Assembly: GCA_951230915.1 (NCBI GenBank)
Contig: OX579633.1
Span: 54,760,029 to 54,824,028 of the forward strand
Direction of reading: 5' to 3'
Length of the DNA stretch: 64,000 bases
From: Antitrichia curtipendula
Lineage: Eukaryota > Streptophyta > Bryopsida > Hypnales > Leucodontaceae
A program made the translations under genes and the position numbers. Shown here in pieces: positions 33,609 to 44,965 of the stretch. The notes under the pieces are model-generated. The model made no database searches. It saw only the letters and a program-made list of their open reading frames with translations, and was not told the origin of the DNA. The first letter of the stretch is position 1; each line of letters begins with the position of its first letter.

Positions 33609-34537
33609 TTAACCCCTAAAGGACCAAGCCCTTTTTTTAGTGAAAGTTACTGAAAACTGCCACTTTGGGGGGAATGAGTAGATTGGGAGGAAAAACAATT
33701 TTTTCTAGAAATCCAACTGTAAGATCTTGCTCTAGACTATGGAAAGTACTTGTGGGAAAAAAATCAGCTCATTCTAGTTGTAGAGGAGTGAGATATTCAC
33801 ATCTGAAGTGAAAAAAAAGGTTTTTTTCTCTGCTGTCCAAAACTTTCAGAAGCCTTTGATTGCCTCTAAATCAAAAAAAATGCTCTATGCAAAGTTGAGG
33901 TTTATTTTTTCCATGTAGAAGACCAAGTTAGGTAAGTGTGGGAAAAATTTCAAATGAATTAGAGGTGTGTGTCATACTTTGTAAAATCTTGCAATGCGGG
34001 AAGGCCATGAAATTTGCATATACACTAGGCAAAATTGGAGGATTTATGTAAAATTGAGAAATATGAATTATGTTGATCCAAATCGTGAAAACAAAGGAAT
34101 CTTAATCTACCACAACTTGGAAAAAAAAGAAGTAAAAAAAAAGGATTCACAAAGAGCATAAATTAGTGAAGTACCAAAGGCAAAAGGAATGAAGGTATAG
34201 GAGTCCCGCACCTGCCCGCAAACAAAAACTTTTCACTCATATATCAGAATTGAATGATTCAAAGCTCCCCACATATATGTAAATCTAAGGAACCAACTTC
34301 AGATTTTTATTTTGAAAAAAAGTTATTTTAAAAAAAGTTTTTGGTTGCCCGATCTTGCCTATTTTCAGAAATTCATGCATAACTTCTTCAATAAATGTTG
34401 GAATGAAGAAATAGAAGGTCTTTGAGTTTCTCACCTTCAATAATAGTTTCAAAAAATCACGCAAAGTAGTGTAGCCATAGGTACCTGCCCGAAATCCATT
34501 TGTCCCCCGAGGGGACAGTTGGTCCTTTAGGGATTAA
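33609..34537. mobile_element. TTAA element family P1, full length
   Basis: It starts TTAACCCCTAAAGGACCAAG and ends GTTGGTCCTTTAGGGATTAA, 929 bp. Very similar along its length to the inverse of the copy at 26440-27352. Confidence 0.75.
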
Positions 34538-34539
34538 AA

Positions 34540-36217
34540 CAATCACATATGTGTCTTCAAATAATGTCTCAAACTTTTTTGAAATTTTTGGAACACCAAA
34601 ATGTGGTGCCTTGGGCATTTAGAGATTCAGAGAGCATCAAAACTGGACTATCTCCAAGCTGGGCAAGAAAATTACCACTTCTTAATCCTGACCAACTCAA
34701 GGCTAGCTTCTGCCACAGGTGCAACTCAACCTTGGAAATCTCCTTTTTGCTCGAGCCGAAAAGTAGCTGCTTCGCTGCTTGTTCATACGCCATTGCGATT
34801 TCATGGGTATCGGTATTGGATTGTTGGTGGTAATCCTTATGATTGCGTCACGTGAGTTTACCTGATTCTAAGTTTGTAAAACGAAAATTCACGTTTGAAA
34901 AGTTTGTGTGCATAGTCATAATTAATAGGCTATGGCCTTGCACTTGTTATTGCAAAATTCACCTAAACTTGTGCTAAGGTAGAGATGCCCGTTCCCAACC
35001 GGGGTTCTATTCCCAACCACTAGGGTGTTTTGCGCCCAACCAGCCTATTTCTAAGTCTTGGAATGTGAATTTTTTTCTTTTTAAGATTAAGACTTAAGAC
35101 AAATGAAATCATGACATGTGTCTCAAAAAAGGTATGAAGTAGTGAGGAAGAAGTGTTTTGGCTATGATTGGATTAGGAGTGTCTAGTGATTGGATATGGG
35201 TTCCGAACACTTTATGCACTTCAAAAATTTGTATAAAATTCAACTTTGCATGAAATTTTTTGAATTTTTTTGTGTTGCAACATTTTGTTTGAAGCCACCA
35301 AAAGAAAAATTTACGCCACATTGTTGCTCTAATGTGCTATCTTGTAGGAGCTTAAATGATTGGGTATGGACTCCTCTACCTTAGCATTGAAAAATCTCCT
35401 CCACAGGACAAGATGACCCAAGAGATGGTAGGGGTTAGCTAATCAACCAAAAAGCGGGAGTGACTATTTTTTGAGCATAACTTTGTGAGCCGTGAGCGGT
35501 GAGCACAGATTTTGTGAGCAGCGACAAATTTTTTGATGATAATCAATGACTGTTTCTTGAATGAATCTAAAATTCTTAAGAAAGGGGTCATTAAAATTTT
35601 AAAAATGAGAATTCTAAAAATCAAAGTCTCCTAAGACCGTGAAAATATAGTGCCTATGACCATGGGTGGAAAGCAAGATATTCTTTGAAGTGGGAGAAGA
35701 CATAAAAATGATGGTTTAGGGTCTTGATGAGAATGCTTGTAGGATCTATTGCTTGGAAGGGGCTAACCAATTGGACTTGCAAATCTAGAAGTCAAATTTG
35801 GACTAACAAAAAGTTAACCAATGTGAAAAAAACTGAAAGTCTTATTAGGACTAATAAAATGATAGACAATTTGGGCAAAATTGAAGAGTCTAAATATAAC
35901 AACAAAATCTCAACCAATTTAGACTAAAGTAAAAGTCTTATTAGGAGTAATATCATGTCAGCCAATTTAGGCAAAACTAAACATCTTATCAAGATTAAAT
36001 GAAATAACATCTAATTTGTCCAAAAACTAAGAGGTGCATGGAGAAACTTTCAAATTGATCAACTTTTCATTTGGAAACAACCACATAGTAACAAATTCAA
36101 ATCCATTGTTTCACAAATGGTGTCACTGCAAAACAAATCTTTGCAATGAACTAGAACAAAAACATCATAAGAAATCTATGAAATCTTATGAGGGTCTAAC
36201 AAAGTTCAAGGTAAGCA
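34540..36217. other. Possible exon at 34569-34793, otherwise nothing
   Basis: A more balanced stretch (about 34590-34860) holds a minus-strand frame with a plausible coding look (EISKVELHLWQKLALSWSGL) but no family match. It could be an exon or relic. From 34861 to 36217 the DNA is AT-rich with no supported feature. Confidence 0.25.
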
Positions 36218-37673
36218 TCACTCAAAAAGTCCAGGGCTTAGCAGCACACGCTTGACTTTAGAGAAACTAAATAATGGAGCATGGATGAAGATGTCCACAT
36301 CTGGATCTAGTTTGCAAACAATTAAAAAAAGGAAGTATAAGTGTTTGCAATATGCAAATTGTCCACGTCTTCCAAATGCCTTTGAATGCATTTCCATGAA
36401 GTAAGGACAAGAGCAATGAGGAAAAGAACCAATTGTCAATATGTAGTTTTGGATCCCACTATTGGATTCAAAATCAAAAGATATGACGCATCCAAACCCA
36501 AGGTGATGAACCATTGTAACTTGACAAGTATGACCAAACACAATGTGAGTTAAAGCACAGTTGTTAGATTGTTTGGTTGATGGGCCATTCATATTGTGTC
36601 GTACTGCTTTAACAAAGCAAACTTTAGGATAATCATGAGGCAACTCTGGAGTAGGAAAGAATAAAATACTGACAGGTATAAAACTTTCATTGAATAGAAT
36701 ACAAGGAGATACTGGCCGTCGCTATGGGAGCTAGAAGCTTGCATCTTCTAGGGCCAAAATTTCCTTTGGTAATAAATTTGTACCTGATTTTATAAGCCAC
36801 ACTTGAAGCGGAGTTGGGCAAGAGATAAACCCACTTACGCTTGGTGCCCATTACTTGTTATCACTGCAAAAGAAGAACTGCATAGTTTCCACTAAATTAT
36901 TCTTGTAGTTATGCATGCCACATGTGTAGGTAGGGGATGTTGTGCCCTTATTATCTTGAACAATCTTGGCTGCACATTTCTTCTTGGTATTTGCTTGTTG
37001 AGCAAAGCATGCTTTTGCAAAATTACTGGGTAATTGAGCAATGTGACATTCAGTCTCATCACAAGCACTTTCCTAGATGCTAGTGACATGTAATACCAAA
37101 GAGTTTGGTAAGAAGTTCATAGCATGCTTTGGTGGAATAAAAATTGTAACATCTGGGCTGAGATTTGAGGGCTCTTCAAGTCAAGAATGAAGGGTGCCAC
37201 TTTGATTGAACATGAAGCATTTCTAAGCTCCATTCTAGGCCTGGAATAATTGACCTTGTCAAGCCAGTGCAATTCACATTTAGAACCAAGTGGCACCCTT
37301 GCCTTTTGCTTTAGAGATAAAAAGACCTCTTCTCTTTCAAAATGGGGTGTTTGATTACAAAACTTGTTTCCACCCAAAACTTCATTGATAGCCCTAGGCC
37401 CCTAGCTAATTTGGATGGGTCACCCGTGCGCACAATAGTTTGGTGGGCCACTCTCATTTGAATTTCCTCTTTTCCAAGACCACAGTCATTGCGATCACCG
37501 TGCAAGAAGCGTTGATAATATAGTACCTCTTGCAAGAAAGCGCAGACAAAGTCATCCACAATGGCTACATAGAGATCGCCTCCTCTATTACTGGACTGCT
37601 TATTCCATCTAATACAAACAAACTTTGTCAAACTGCAAGAGGGCATCTCAAATTTTTCTTCATCATTGAGCTT
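36218..37673 (-). pseudogene. SWIM zinc-finger gene, multi-exon or degenerate
   Basis: Three pieces read on the minus strand. The first (from 37673 after a TTTATTTAATTGCAG acceptor) gives MPSCSLTKFVCIRWN and SSNRGGDLYVAIVDD. The second (about 37088-36895, another frame) gives CDETECHIAQLP and YTCGMHNYKNN, a Cys/His-rich module. The third (36643-36218) contains a SWIM-type finger, CSCPYF then YCKHLYFLF (C-x-C-x19-C-x-H), followed by FIHAPLFSFSKVKRVLLS. SWIM fingers occur in MULE transposases and in several plant regulatory proteins. The frames are not contiguous, and I did not find splice sites joining all pieces, so this is either a multi-exon gene or a decayed one. No transposase core was seen. 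Confidence 0.5.
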
Positions 37674-38075
37674 CTGCAATTAAATAAAGAAGAGTCAATA
37701 TAAATAAAATAAATAAATAAGAGTATGATATTGGGAATCACCAAATATGAAAGGACAATGCAAAATGGGTTTAGCAAAAAACTGTAACCACACATTAACA
37801 AATAAAAATAGTACTTCAAACTTTGTGCACATATCATGAACATTCAGCACCAAAATAGACAAATAAATAATCAGAGTCAATAAACATTATACATACATAT
37901 TGGTCAATATTTTAACTCATAATTTGATAGTGATTGATTTATATAAAATTGCTTTAACAAATTTCAAGAAAATCTACCCCTTGCTGAATAAAAAAAAGTG
38001 AAGTTGAGTAAATGATAAGCAAGACATGACATATAGTCACAAAATTTGGTGCCAACAATTCCAACAACAATAAAA

Positions 38076-38420
38076 AAAACATGCAAAAAAGTAAGGCCTT
38101 TTTGGCCTTTCGGTGCTGAAACAACACTAACTACATTAAAAAACTAAGAAAGCTAGAAAGCAAAACAAGCCATTCGGTACCGATAGTTCTAGCAATGACA
38201 AAAAAACATGCAAAAACGTGAGACCTTTTTGGCCCTTCGGTGCTGAAACAACACTAATTGCATTAAGAAACTAAGAAAGCTGGAAAGCAAAATGAGCCTT
38301 TCGATGCCGATAGTTCTAGCAATGACAAAAAAAACATGGAAAAAAGTGAAACCTTTTGGGCCCTTCGGTGCCGAAACAACACTAATTCCATTAAGAACTT
38401 GCATTGAAAGGTGCAAGGTG
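38076..38420. repeat. Three ~127-bp tandem repeats
   Basis: Copies begin near 38079, 38206 and 38334 with ACATGCAAAAA-like sequence. Each contains CCTTCGGTGCTGAAACAACA and CCGATAGTTCTAGCAATGAC. Divergence between copies is modest. 127 is not a multiple of three, so this is not coding. Confidence 0.8.
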
Positions 38421-38548
38421 AGCCCGGAGCAAGATGTGCTAATGGGTGGCAACCATGGGATCATAATTTGTTTTGAGAATTTCTAGTTGTGGGGTTTTTC
38501 TAGTGTCGCTTTTAATCTTTTAATCTTCGAATATTGAGGGTATTGAGT

Positions 38549-39030
38549 TGCCTTCGGTGCTGAATGGTGCAAGTTAGTTTGGATTTTGCTTTGCAAGTGG
38601 CGACATGCTCAAGATGGAATGGGGCTATGGGCCATGGGATGGAAGCATTGGCCTTGCAATGGGGGCATGGGCCATGAGATGGAGGCATGGGCCATGGGAT
38701 GGGGGTATGGGCCATGAAAATGGGGGCTTCGGTGCCGAAGGGTGCAAATTAGTTTAGATTCTGATTTGCTTGGGATGGAGCCATGGGTCATGATGGGGGC
38801 ATGGGCCATGGGATGGAGGCTTGGGCTATGGAAATGAGGGCGTGGATATGGGATGGGGGCATAGGCCATGGAAATGGGGGCTTCGGTGCCGAAGGGTGCA
38901 AATTAGTTTAGATTCTGATTTGCTTGGGATGGAGCCATGGGTCATGATGAGGGCATGGGCCATGGGATGGAGGCATGCGTCATGGGAATGGGAATGGGGG
39001 CGTGGATATGGGTGGAGCTGATCACATATC
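38549..39030. repeat. GGGCCATGGGATGG minisatellite with 154-bp repeats
   Basis: A G-rich array of GGGCCATGGGATGGAGGCAT-like units is organised in larger repeats. GGGGGCTTCGGTGCCGAAGG starts at 38722 and again at 38876, 154 bp apart, with near-identical following sequence; a diverged copy starts near 38549. Not coding. Confidence 0.85.
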
Positions 39031-39412
39031 GCGTTTTGTTAGTACTAGTCCCAAGCCTAATTCAGATCCAGAAGATTGATTTCATGGATTAGTCTTTCAA
39101 AGTTCTCCCTTCGGTGCCGAAAAGGTAGCTCTTGTCAAATTTGTATAGTTCTAATTATTAGAAGTTGTCCAAGATTATTAGATTTGTCACTAGTCTTGTA
39201 TTCTCTTGAGATTACTTTATCTTTACTATTTATGACTGTTGGCACTTGGCAGTATTGCTATGATGATAATACATAATCTAATTTTGATATCTGTTTCTTG
39301 CTTACTGCTTCAAGACGCGGCTATAGCACTTTACACAACGAACACCATATTTGGTAAAATGGGAAAAACAGAGGTCCCATTTTGTACTCCACCTTAAACC
39401 CAAAAAGTCACC
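39031..39412. other. No gene seen
   Basis: AT-rich, with one more TTCGGTGCCGAA at about 39110. Confidence 0.4.
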
Positions 39413-40393
39413 TTAATCCCTCATTGCCTAAGGTTCAAATTGCTTTTACTCAACATTCTTGCTTTTCAAGCGTTATAAGTCTAGAGATCAATAAAGTATG
39501 AAAATCTTAACCATACAATTTTGTAGTGTGCATGTTGTTGATGATGTGAATCAAATTTTGGGTCATTGAACTGCATAGATTGGAAGATTATAATGTTTTG
39601 GTGTTGAAAAATGATGTTGAAATTTTCCTAAAAATACATTTGGAGGTGAAATTTGATTTCTAGACCTACCTAAATGAAAAAAATCTAAAATGTGAAGTGA
39701 TTCAAACCAATATGCAAACACGTTGGTGAAAGAAAATATCCATCAACATACTCATTTTATTTGCAAAATTGTTTTGAAATGTCAAAAAGCAGTGAAAAAA
39801 GTAGCAAAAAATCACATCTATAGCTAAACCTTCCTTTACTAAAATGCTTTTCATTCACTCATAACTTCTTGGACTGACATAAAATTTTAACCGCAAGAAT
39901 AAGACTAGTATGCGCAACTTTTCCAATGACAAACATCAAAAACAATGTTTCTGTGAAGAAGTTATAAGCCACCAAAGTTCATTGTTATTGAAAAATTAAG
40001 TGAATTTTGAACATTGAGTTGCTCCCAAAAATTCAAGAATACTTGATTTGACATGAAAATTTTACCAAGATTACTAAACTTAAAGGGGAACAAAACCCAA
40101 CTAGTTTTACCAAGAACAAACATTTAATGAAAAAGATACAAGCCTCCAAAGTTGTAGCTATCATGATGTAGTGTGGTGAATGCAAATTGACCTGTGAACT
40201 TTGAATGGCTTTTACAAACTAAATATGTCTTAGATTGATCTGAAAAGCCTATCATAGAAACTAGACTAGGATGTGCAACTTTATCAACAAATTTTAATGG
40301 ATTTGAACATTAAACGCAAAAGTTACAGCACTTCAAGTAGGAGGTTGAGATGGTGAAGAATGCTTTTTGTCCCCTTTGGCAATGAGGGGTTAA
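39413..40393. mobile_element. TTAA element, family with TTAAYCCCTCATTGCC ends
   Basis: It starts TTAATCCCTCATTGCCTAAGG and ends TTTGGCAATGAGGGGTTAA, 981 bp, non-coding. The TIR of about 20 bp differs from P1 after the shared CCC. Confidence 0.75.
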
Positions 40394-40399
40394 CTAGAT

Positions 40400-40575
40400 T
40401 CAAAGGTATTGGATTCAATTTGAGCTACTAAGATTTTTTCCCTCCCAAATTCCTCCTCTCAAGTGAGAGCACGTGTACCAAAAAAATGCTAAAGCTTGGA
40501 TTAAGGTGGTCAACCTAATCCTTTAGAAGTCCCAAAATGTACTGTTTTTCCCAATTTACCTATTATGGTGTTAAT
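40400..40575. mobile_element. Family D fragment, reversed
   Basis: It contains AATTCCTCCTCTCAAGTGAG and AGAAGTCCCAAAATGTAC, the inverse of family D copies at 7243 and 48371. Confidence 0.5.
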
Positions 40576-41688
40576 GGTTGTTTTGGAGGACTACATAGGA
40601 TAGATATGGATGTCGAAGAGAAACTTTTGAATGTTGTTGTCTACATAGAAGCATGGAAGATCAATATTTGGGAGTTTGATTTCTTATTCATTTCATGAGG
40701 GTCTCTTCTTATGTGAAGCCTTCACCATTTTAGAAGCAGTCAATATTGATCTTTTTGTCAAACAAGCAATTTTCTGGTAATTGCTACTAGTGCTGGAAAC
40801 CTTTAGTACTTTCAATTTCTTTCTTTTGATGTCTTGCAATTTTGATCTAATTCTGTTGTTGCCATCTTTTTCATTTTAAAAATTTGAAGTACAATTTGTT
40901 CACCAAGAATGCTATAAATTTGTTTTTGTTTCTTTGCACTTGGATGGACCCCCATGCTAACGGGTGCATGTACACCCATGCCCAAATTTGAACTTGGTCC
41001 ACTTCCCACCTTAACGCCAAAGGGTGGTACCTTGATTGATATATGACAAATGTACCCAAAGAGGAGAAGAGAGGAAGGCATCCATTGAAGAAGTGGATTG
41101 TCGTGGGGAGATTATGGCAGTGAATGATAAGGAGGGTGATGTTCTTGGAGTGGAGGACCTCTCAAAGCTTGACCCGAAAGCTGCTAAGAAGCTTATGGCT
41201 GAGAGGGCAAAGATATTGCAATACCAATCAAGGATTTACTTGTGTTTTTCATATTTGCATCACATTTTATAATGTTACTTTGTTTCTACTTTATAGTTTG
41301 TTTGTTTCAAGAGTTATACATATGACTCAGTTTTTAGTCTAATCAATATCTTATGCTTAAATTAACCATTTGATATTTAATTCTTATTTGCAAATTTTCC
41401 TATGATGAATTTTGTTTTGTTTTTATGTCTTTTTGGATTTCCAAGTAATTTTGTTTGCATTACTTGAGAGAGTGAAGTTTAGTGTTTTTCTTGTTTTTCA
41501 CTTGAGAAATCTATAACTACAAGATTGAAATGCAAGAAAATTTGAGCATGGTTTTTAAGTGATTTACCACGGTCATAGGTTTTTTAGTTTTTCTTTAATT
41601 CATTTTATGCTGACGGTTGACGGCTCACAAAGTTATGCTCACAAAATAGCATTCCCCTATAGTACAAAATGCAATAATGATACTACAA
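40576..41688. other. Mostly no gene; contains a possible exon
   Basis: Apart from the exon-like stretch at 41066-41221, this is AT-rich sequence with no supported feature. Confidence 0.4.
41066..41221 (+). pseudogene. Exon-like stretch, weak bZIP similarity
   Basis: A purine-rich stretch with a coding look encodes EERKASIEEVD, EDLSKLDPKAAKKLMAER and AKILQYQSR. DPKAAKKLMAER resembles the start of the basic region of VIP1/RF2-type plant bZIP factors (usually DPKRAKRI-AN-RQSA), but the invariant Asn and the rest of the basic region are not kept. No leucine zipper follows in the window. It may be a captured or decayed exon, or unrelated. Confidence 0.3.
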
Positions 41689-42632
41689 TTATCCCCTAAA
41701 AGATCATTGTCCCTTCATGGGGCAGGTTGGACTTTGGGCATGTACATAATTACCTATGGCTAAACTAATTTGTGTGATTTTCTAAAACTTTTATTGAAGG
41801 TGCAAAATTCAAAGATCTATGTGAGCATTCAATATTTTTGTCATTTTGACAATTGATGAAGAAGTTATGCATGAGTTTATGAAAATTTGGGGAGGACTGC
41901 TTATGTGGGCAGCCCAATTTCTTTTCTAAATTACATTTTTTTAAATCAAAAATTAAAATTGGTTCTTTAGATTTTTTTGTACATGAAAAGCTCTTAATCA
42001 TTCAATTTCAATCGATGACTTGTAGTTATGAAGAGTTTCTGCTTGTGGGCATTTATGGATTCTCTACTCCAAAATAAGCTTTGAAATCCTATGTTTTATT
42101 CCATTTTCAATATTTTGGAAAAAGAACTTAACCAAAGGAAATAGATTATTTATCACAATATTATAACCATTGGAATCTGCATTTTTCACTTCAATAATTA
42201 AAATTTTAATAATTTAATATTTTAACTCATTCTCTACTTCTTTTTACTTACTAGGTTTTCCCATGTGTTGTATAGTTCCAACTGATTGGAAAATTCTCCC
42301 ACACATACTTGACTTGATCTCCTACATGGAAAAAATTAAGTGGCCACTTTGGGTAGAGCAATTTTTTTTTATGAGAGTGGTCAAAGGCTTTTGAAATTTT
42401 TGAGCAACATGGATTTATTTTTTATTTTTTTTCACTTTTGATGTAAATATCTTATTCCTCTCCATCTAAAATGAGCTAATTTTTTTTCCACAAGTACCTC
42501 TTCTAGTCTAGGCAAGATCCTATGGTTGGATTTTCCAACAACAAAACATATGATCCCTTTTTACTAAACCTCCTAGAAGTGGCAGTTTTTAGTGATATTC
42601 ACAAATAGAGGGGCTTGGTCCTTTAGGGTTTA
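41689..42632. mobile_element. TTAA element family P1, ends slightly mutated
   Basis: The ends TTATCCCCTAAAAGATCATTG and GGCTTGGTCCTTTAGGGTTTA keep the P1 pattern with base changes in the TTAA. 944 bp, non-coding. Confidence 0.7.
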
Positions 42633-42935
42633 TTATAGTTATAAACTTATAAGATAGTATGCTTTGAAACTATCACTGTAAGGGCTAGTTTGCCTTTTCA
42701 TGAATTTTTCAAGAAAAGAAGGTAAGAGAAATTGTTATCAAATGTAATGTAATATTTTCATAATTTTTGAAGCATAAATGAGTTTTTAATGAATATTCAA
42801 AGTTTTCTATAGCAGATGCCTATTTGTGACTCCAGGTTTACCATAAACTTATCCCCTGAGTTTATAAGAAAATGAGGTAAAACACACAAAAAAAAATGGC
42901 CCCTCTTGTAATAAAATACATATTTTTTCTATGAC

Positions 42936-43874
42936 TTAACCCCTAAAATGCCCAAGGCCTATTTGAGCTTCTTGGAATTTTCAAGAAACCAAACAACCAA
43001 TCAACCTTTTTATAAATTTCATCAAGTTCTTTTCAATTGTAACAATACAAATTTAAACTACACATATTAGAAATTACATGAAAAAAGAACGGGGAAATTA
43101 CAAAATGAGTAACAAAAACCAAAGAAATTACAATTTGGGTAACAAAATCCAATGACTTTCATGGATTTTGCAACTATTGAGGGTGCAAGTTGCTGAAGCC
43201 AGCATCAACTCCATTGCCTACATGTCATTGCTGCCTGCTTCAACAACTTACACCCTCAACAGTTACAAAATCCATGAAAGTTATTGGATTTTGTTACCCA
43301 AATTGTAATCACTTTCAAATCATTACCCAAAGTGTAATTTCTTTTGTTTTCGTTACTCATTTTCTAATTTCCCCAAAAAGAATACACCAATATCACTTAT
43401 AGTTTGAAAGATTATATTGTTTGCACATGAGGGTGTTAAAACTACAAATGCGACTTGAAGTCTTACAATCCTCATTTCACATGACAAATCTAAAAAATTG
43501 TTCACCAAAAAAATATGAGGTTTGAGGCCATTACGTGTCTAGTTTTTACTAAATTTATAGCTTTAATCATCTAATCTTATATACTTAAATGGATTTCTAA
43601 TGTGAATATTTTTCCAAGCTCTAGTGCATTTGAGGCCCATTTTCCAAATCTTCCAACACTAGAATATTCAAGATTGCAATGGACACCCTTGTACAAAATC
43701 TTGAATAAAAAAATCATCAGCTTTCATTTTCAAAATCAGATTTTTGATGTTCAAAATATATTTTAAACTTATATTGATAAAAAAAGTACTGAAAATAGTG
43801 ATTTGATAAGGATTTATTCATCTTCAAAGTTTTGTAACGATCCAAATTTGATTGCTTGGGCATTCAAGGGTTAA
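42936..43874. mobile_element. TTAA element (TTAACCC..ATGCCC family) with nested foldback
   Basis: It starts TTAACCCCTAAAATGCCCAAG and ends CTTGGGCATTCAAGGGTTAA, a TIR with a few mismatches. The 285-bp foldback plus its 8-bp duplication (43090-43382) sits inside, so the original was about 646 bp. Confidence 0.7.
43090..43374. mobile_element. 285-bp foldback with exact 8-bp TSD
   Basis: Arms of about 110-130 bp are inverted: CGGGGAAATTACAAAATGAG at the left, CATTTTCTAATTTCCCC at the right, with an extra repeat unit in the right arm. AAAAAGAA flanks both sides (43082-43089 and 43375-43382). The 8-bp duplication suggests hAT-type mobilisation, although the termini lack CA..TG. Confidence 0.8.
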
Positions 43875-44154
43875 AGAGGTCCATTGAATGGACCACTTTG
43901 TTAAATTTTGTGAGCTAATGGTACGTACACACCTAGACTTAAGGGGTTGTGCTTAGTGTGGTTTTACACTAAAACCACAATGCGTGTTCAGACTTGCAAC
44001 TTTATATAATGCCGAGCCTACTTGGACAGGCACTTTGGCACACAATAATATATTAGTGGTTAGTAAACAAAATGAAGATTTTGTTACAACGCTAATGTGC
44101 TATCTTAAAAGTTGTATGTAGCATTAAATAAGAGAAATTGAAGACTTCAAGACT
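43875..44154. other. Short interval, no gene
   Basis: No coding region or paired termini. Confidence 0.4.
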
Positions 44155-44590
44155 TTAATCCCTAAAGGATCAGACTCCCTTTTTTAGCAACATAGCAATT
44201 TTGGGTAGGTACTTGTGATTGGAGCTTTTTGTATTTAGGCTAAATTTTTAAGAGAATGTGGGAATGAGGTTTATCTTTCATATGCATTAAATTTCATAAC
44301 ATTTGGGATTATGAGTAAAAAGTTATGGTCTAGTCTGTTGGTTTTTCACTTTGAGGGTAGCATGAGCAGATTTTTAAAAATCACTGTTTTAGAAACAATT
44401 TAAAAAAAATTGGTATAGGAGACTTATGCAAATGTAGGAAGCTTTGAATCATTCCTTTCTTTTATCAACAAGATGAAAGTTAGGAAGACTTTTTATTTGC
44501 AAGTAGTTATGGATTCTCTACTCTAAAATAAACTTTTAAGTCCTTTATTTTATTCAAGTCATAATATTAAAAAAAACATAACAAAACCAA
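44155..44590. mobile_element. P1-type element, right half lost
   Basis: It starts TTAATCCCTAAAGGATCAG and continues with CCCTTTTTTAGCAACATAGC and CTCTACTCTAAAATAAACTT as in P1 copies, then loses similarity. Confidence 0.5.
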
Positions 44591-44742
44591 AGGATTGGTA
44601 AGAAAAATCAAATAAACAAGAACAAGACAAAGAAACAAAACTAACATTTTGATTAAATTTTGGGTCCAATTTAGCATAATCACTTGTTCCAAGTGTGATC
44701 ACCCTAATATTATCTATTCATTGTAGCCTAATTTGGCCTTAT

Positions 44743-44896
44743 CACTAGTAGAAAACTTTGTTGGAATTTACTAAAAAATGTCAAGTAGTTTATGTTGAGT
44801 TCCATGTTTTCAACACAAAATTTTGCGTTGGAAACATGGAACTCAACATAAACTACTTGACATTTTTTAGTAAATTCCAACAAAGTTTTCTACTAA
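44743..44896. mobile_element. CACTA-like snap-back hairpin
   Basis: It starts CACTAGTAGAAAACTTTG and ends CAAAGTTTTCTACTA. Arms of about 65 bp are almost perfectly complementary around an AAATTTTG-rich loop. The start matches the 142-bp element at 30980. The last three bases of the right end differ and no 3-bp duplication is seen. Confidence 0.7.
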
Positions 44897-44965
44897 TTAC
44901 ATTTAGCATATTATTATCATGTGTGGACATGATCCACAAATTTATTATTAGCATTCTTCCTAAAC

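Noticed and set aside
38512..39021. Proline/histidine-rich repeat protein on the minus strand (PIPWPMPPSHGP-type)
   Set aside because: The DNA repeat period of 154 bp is not a multiple of three and the frames are broken, so it is a minisatellite read as protein.
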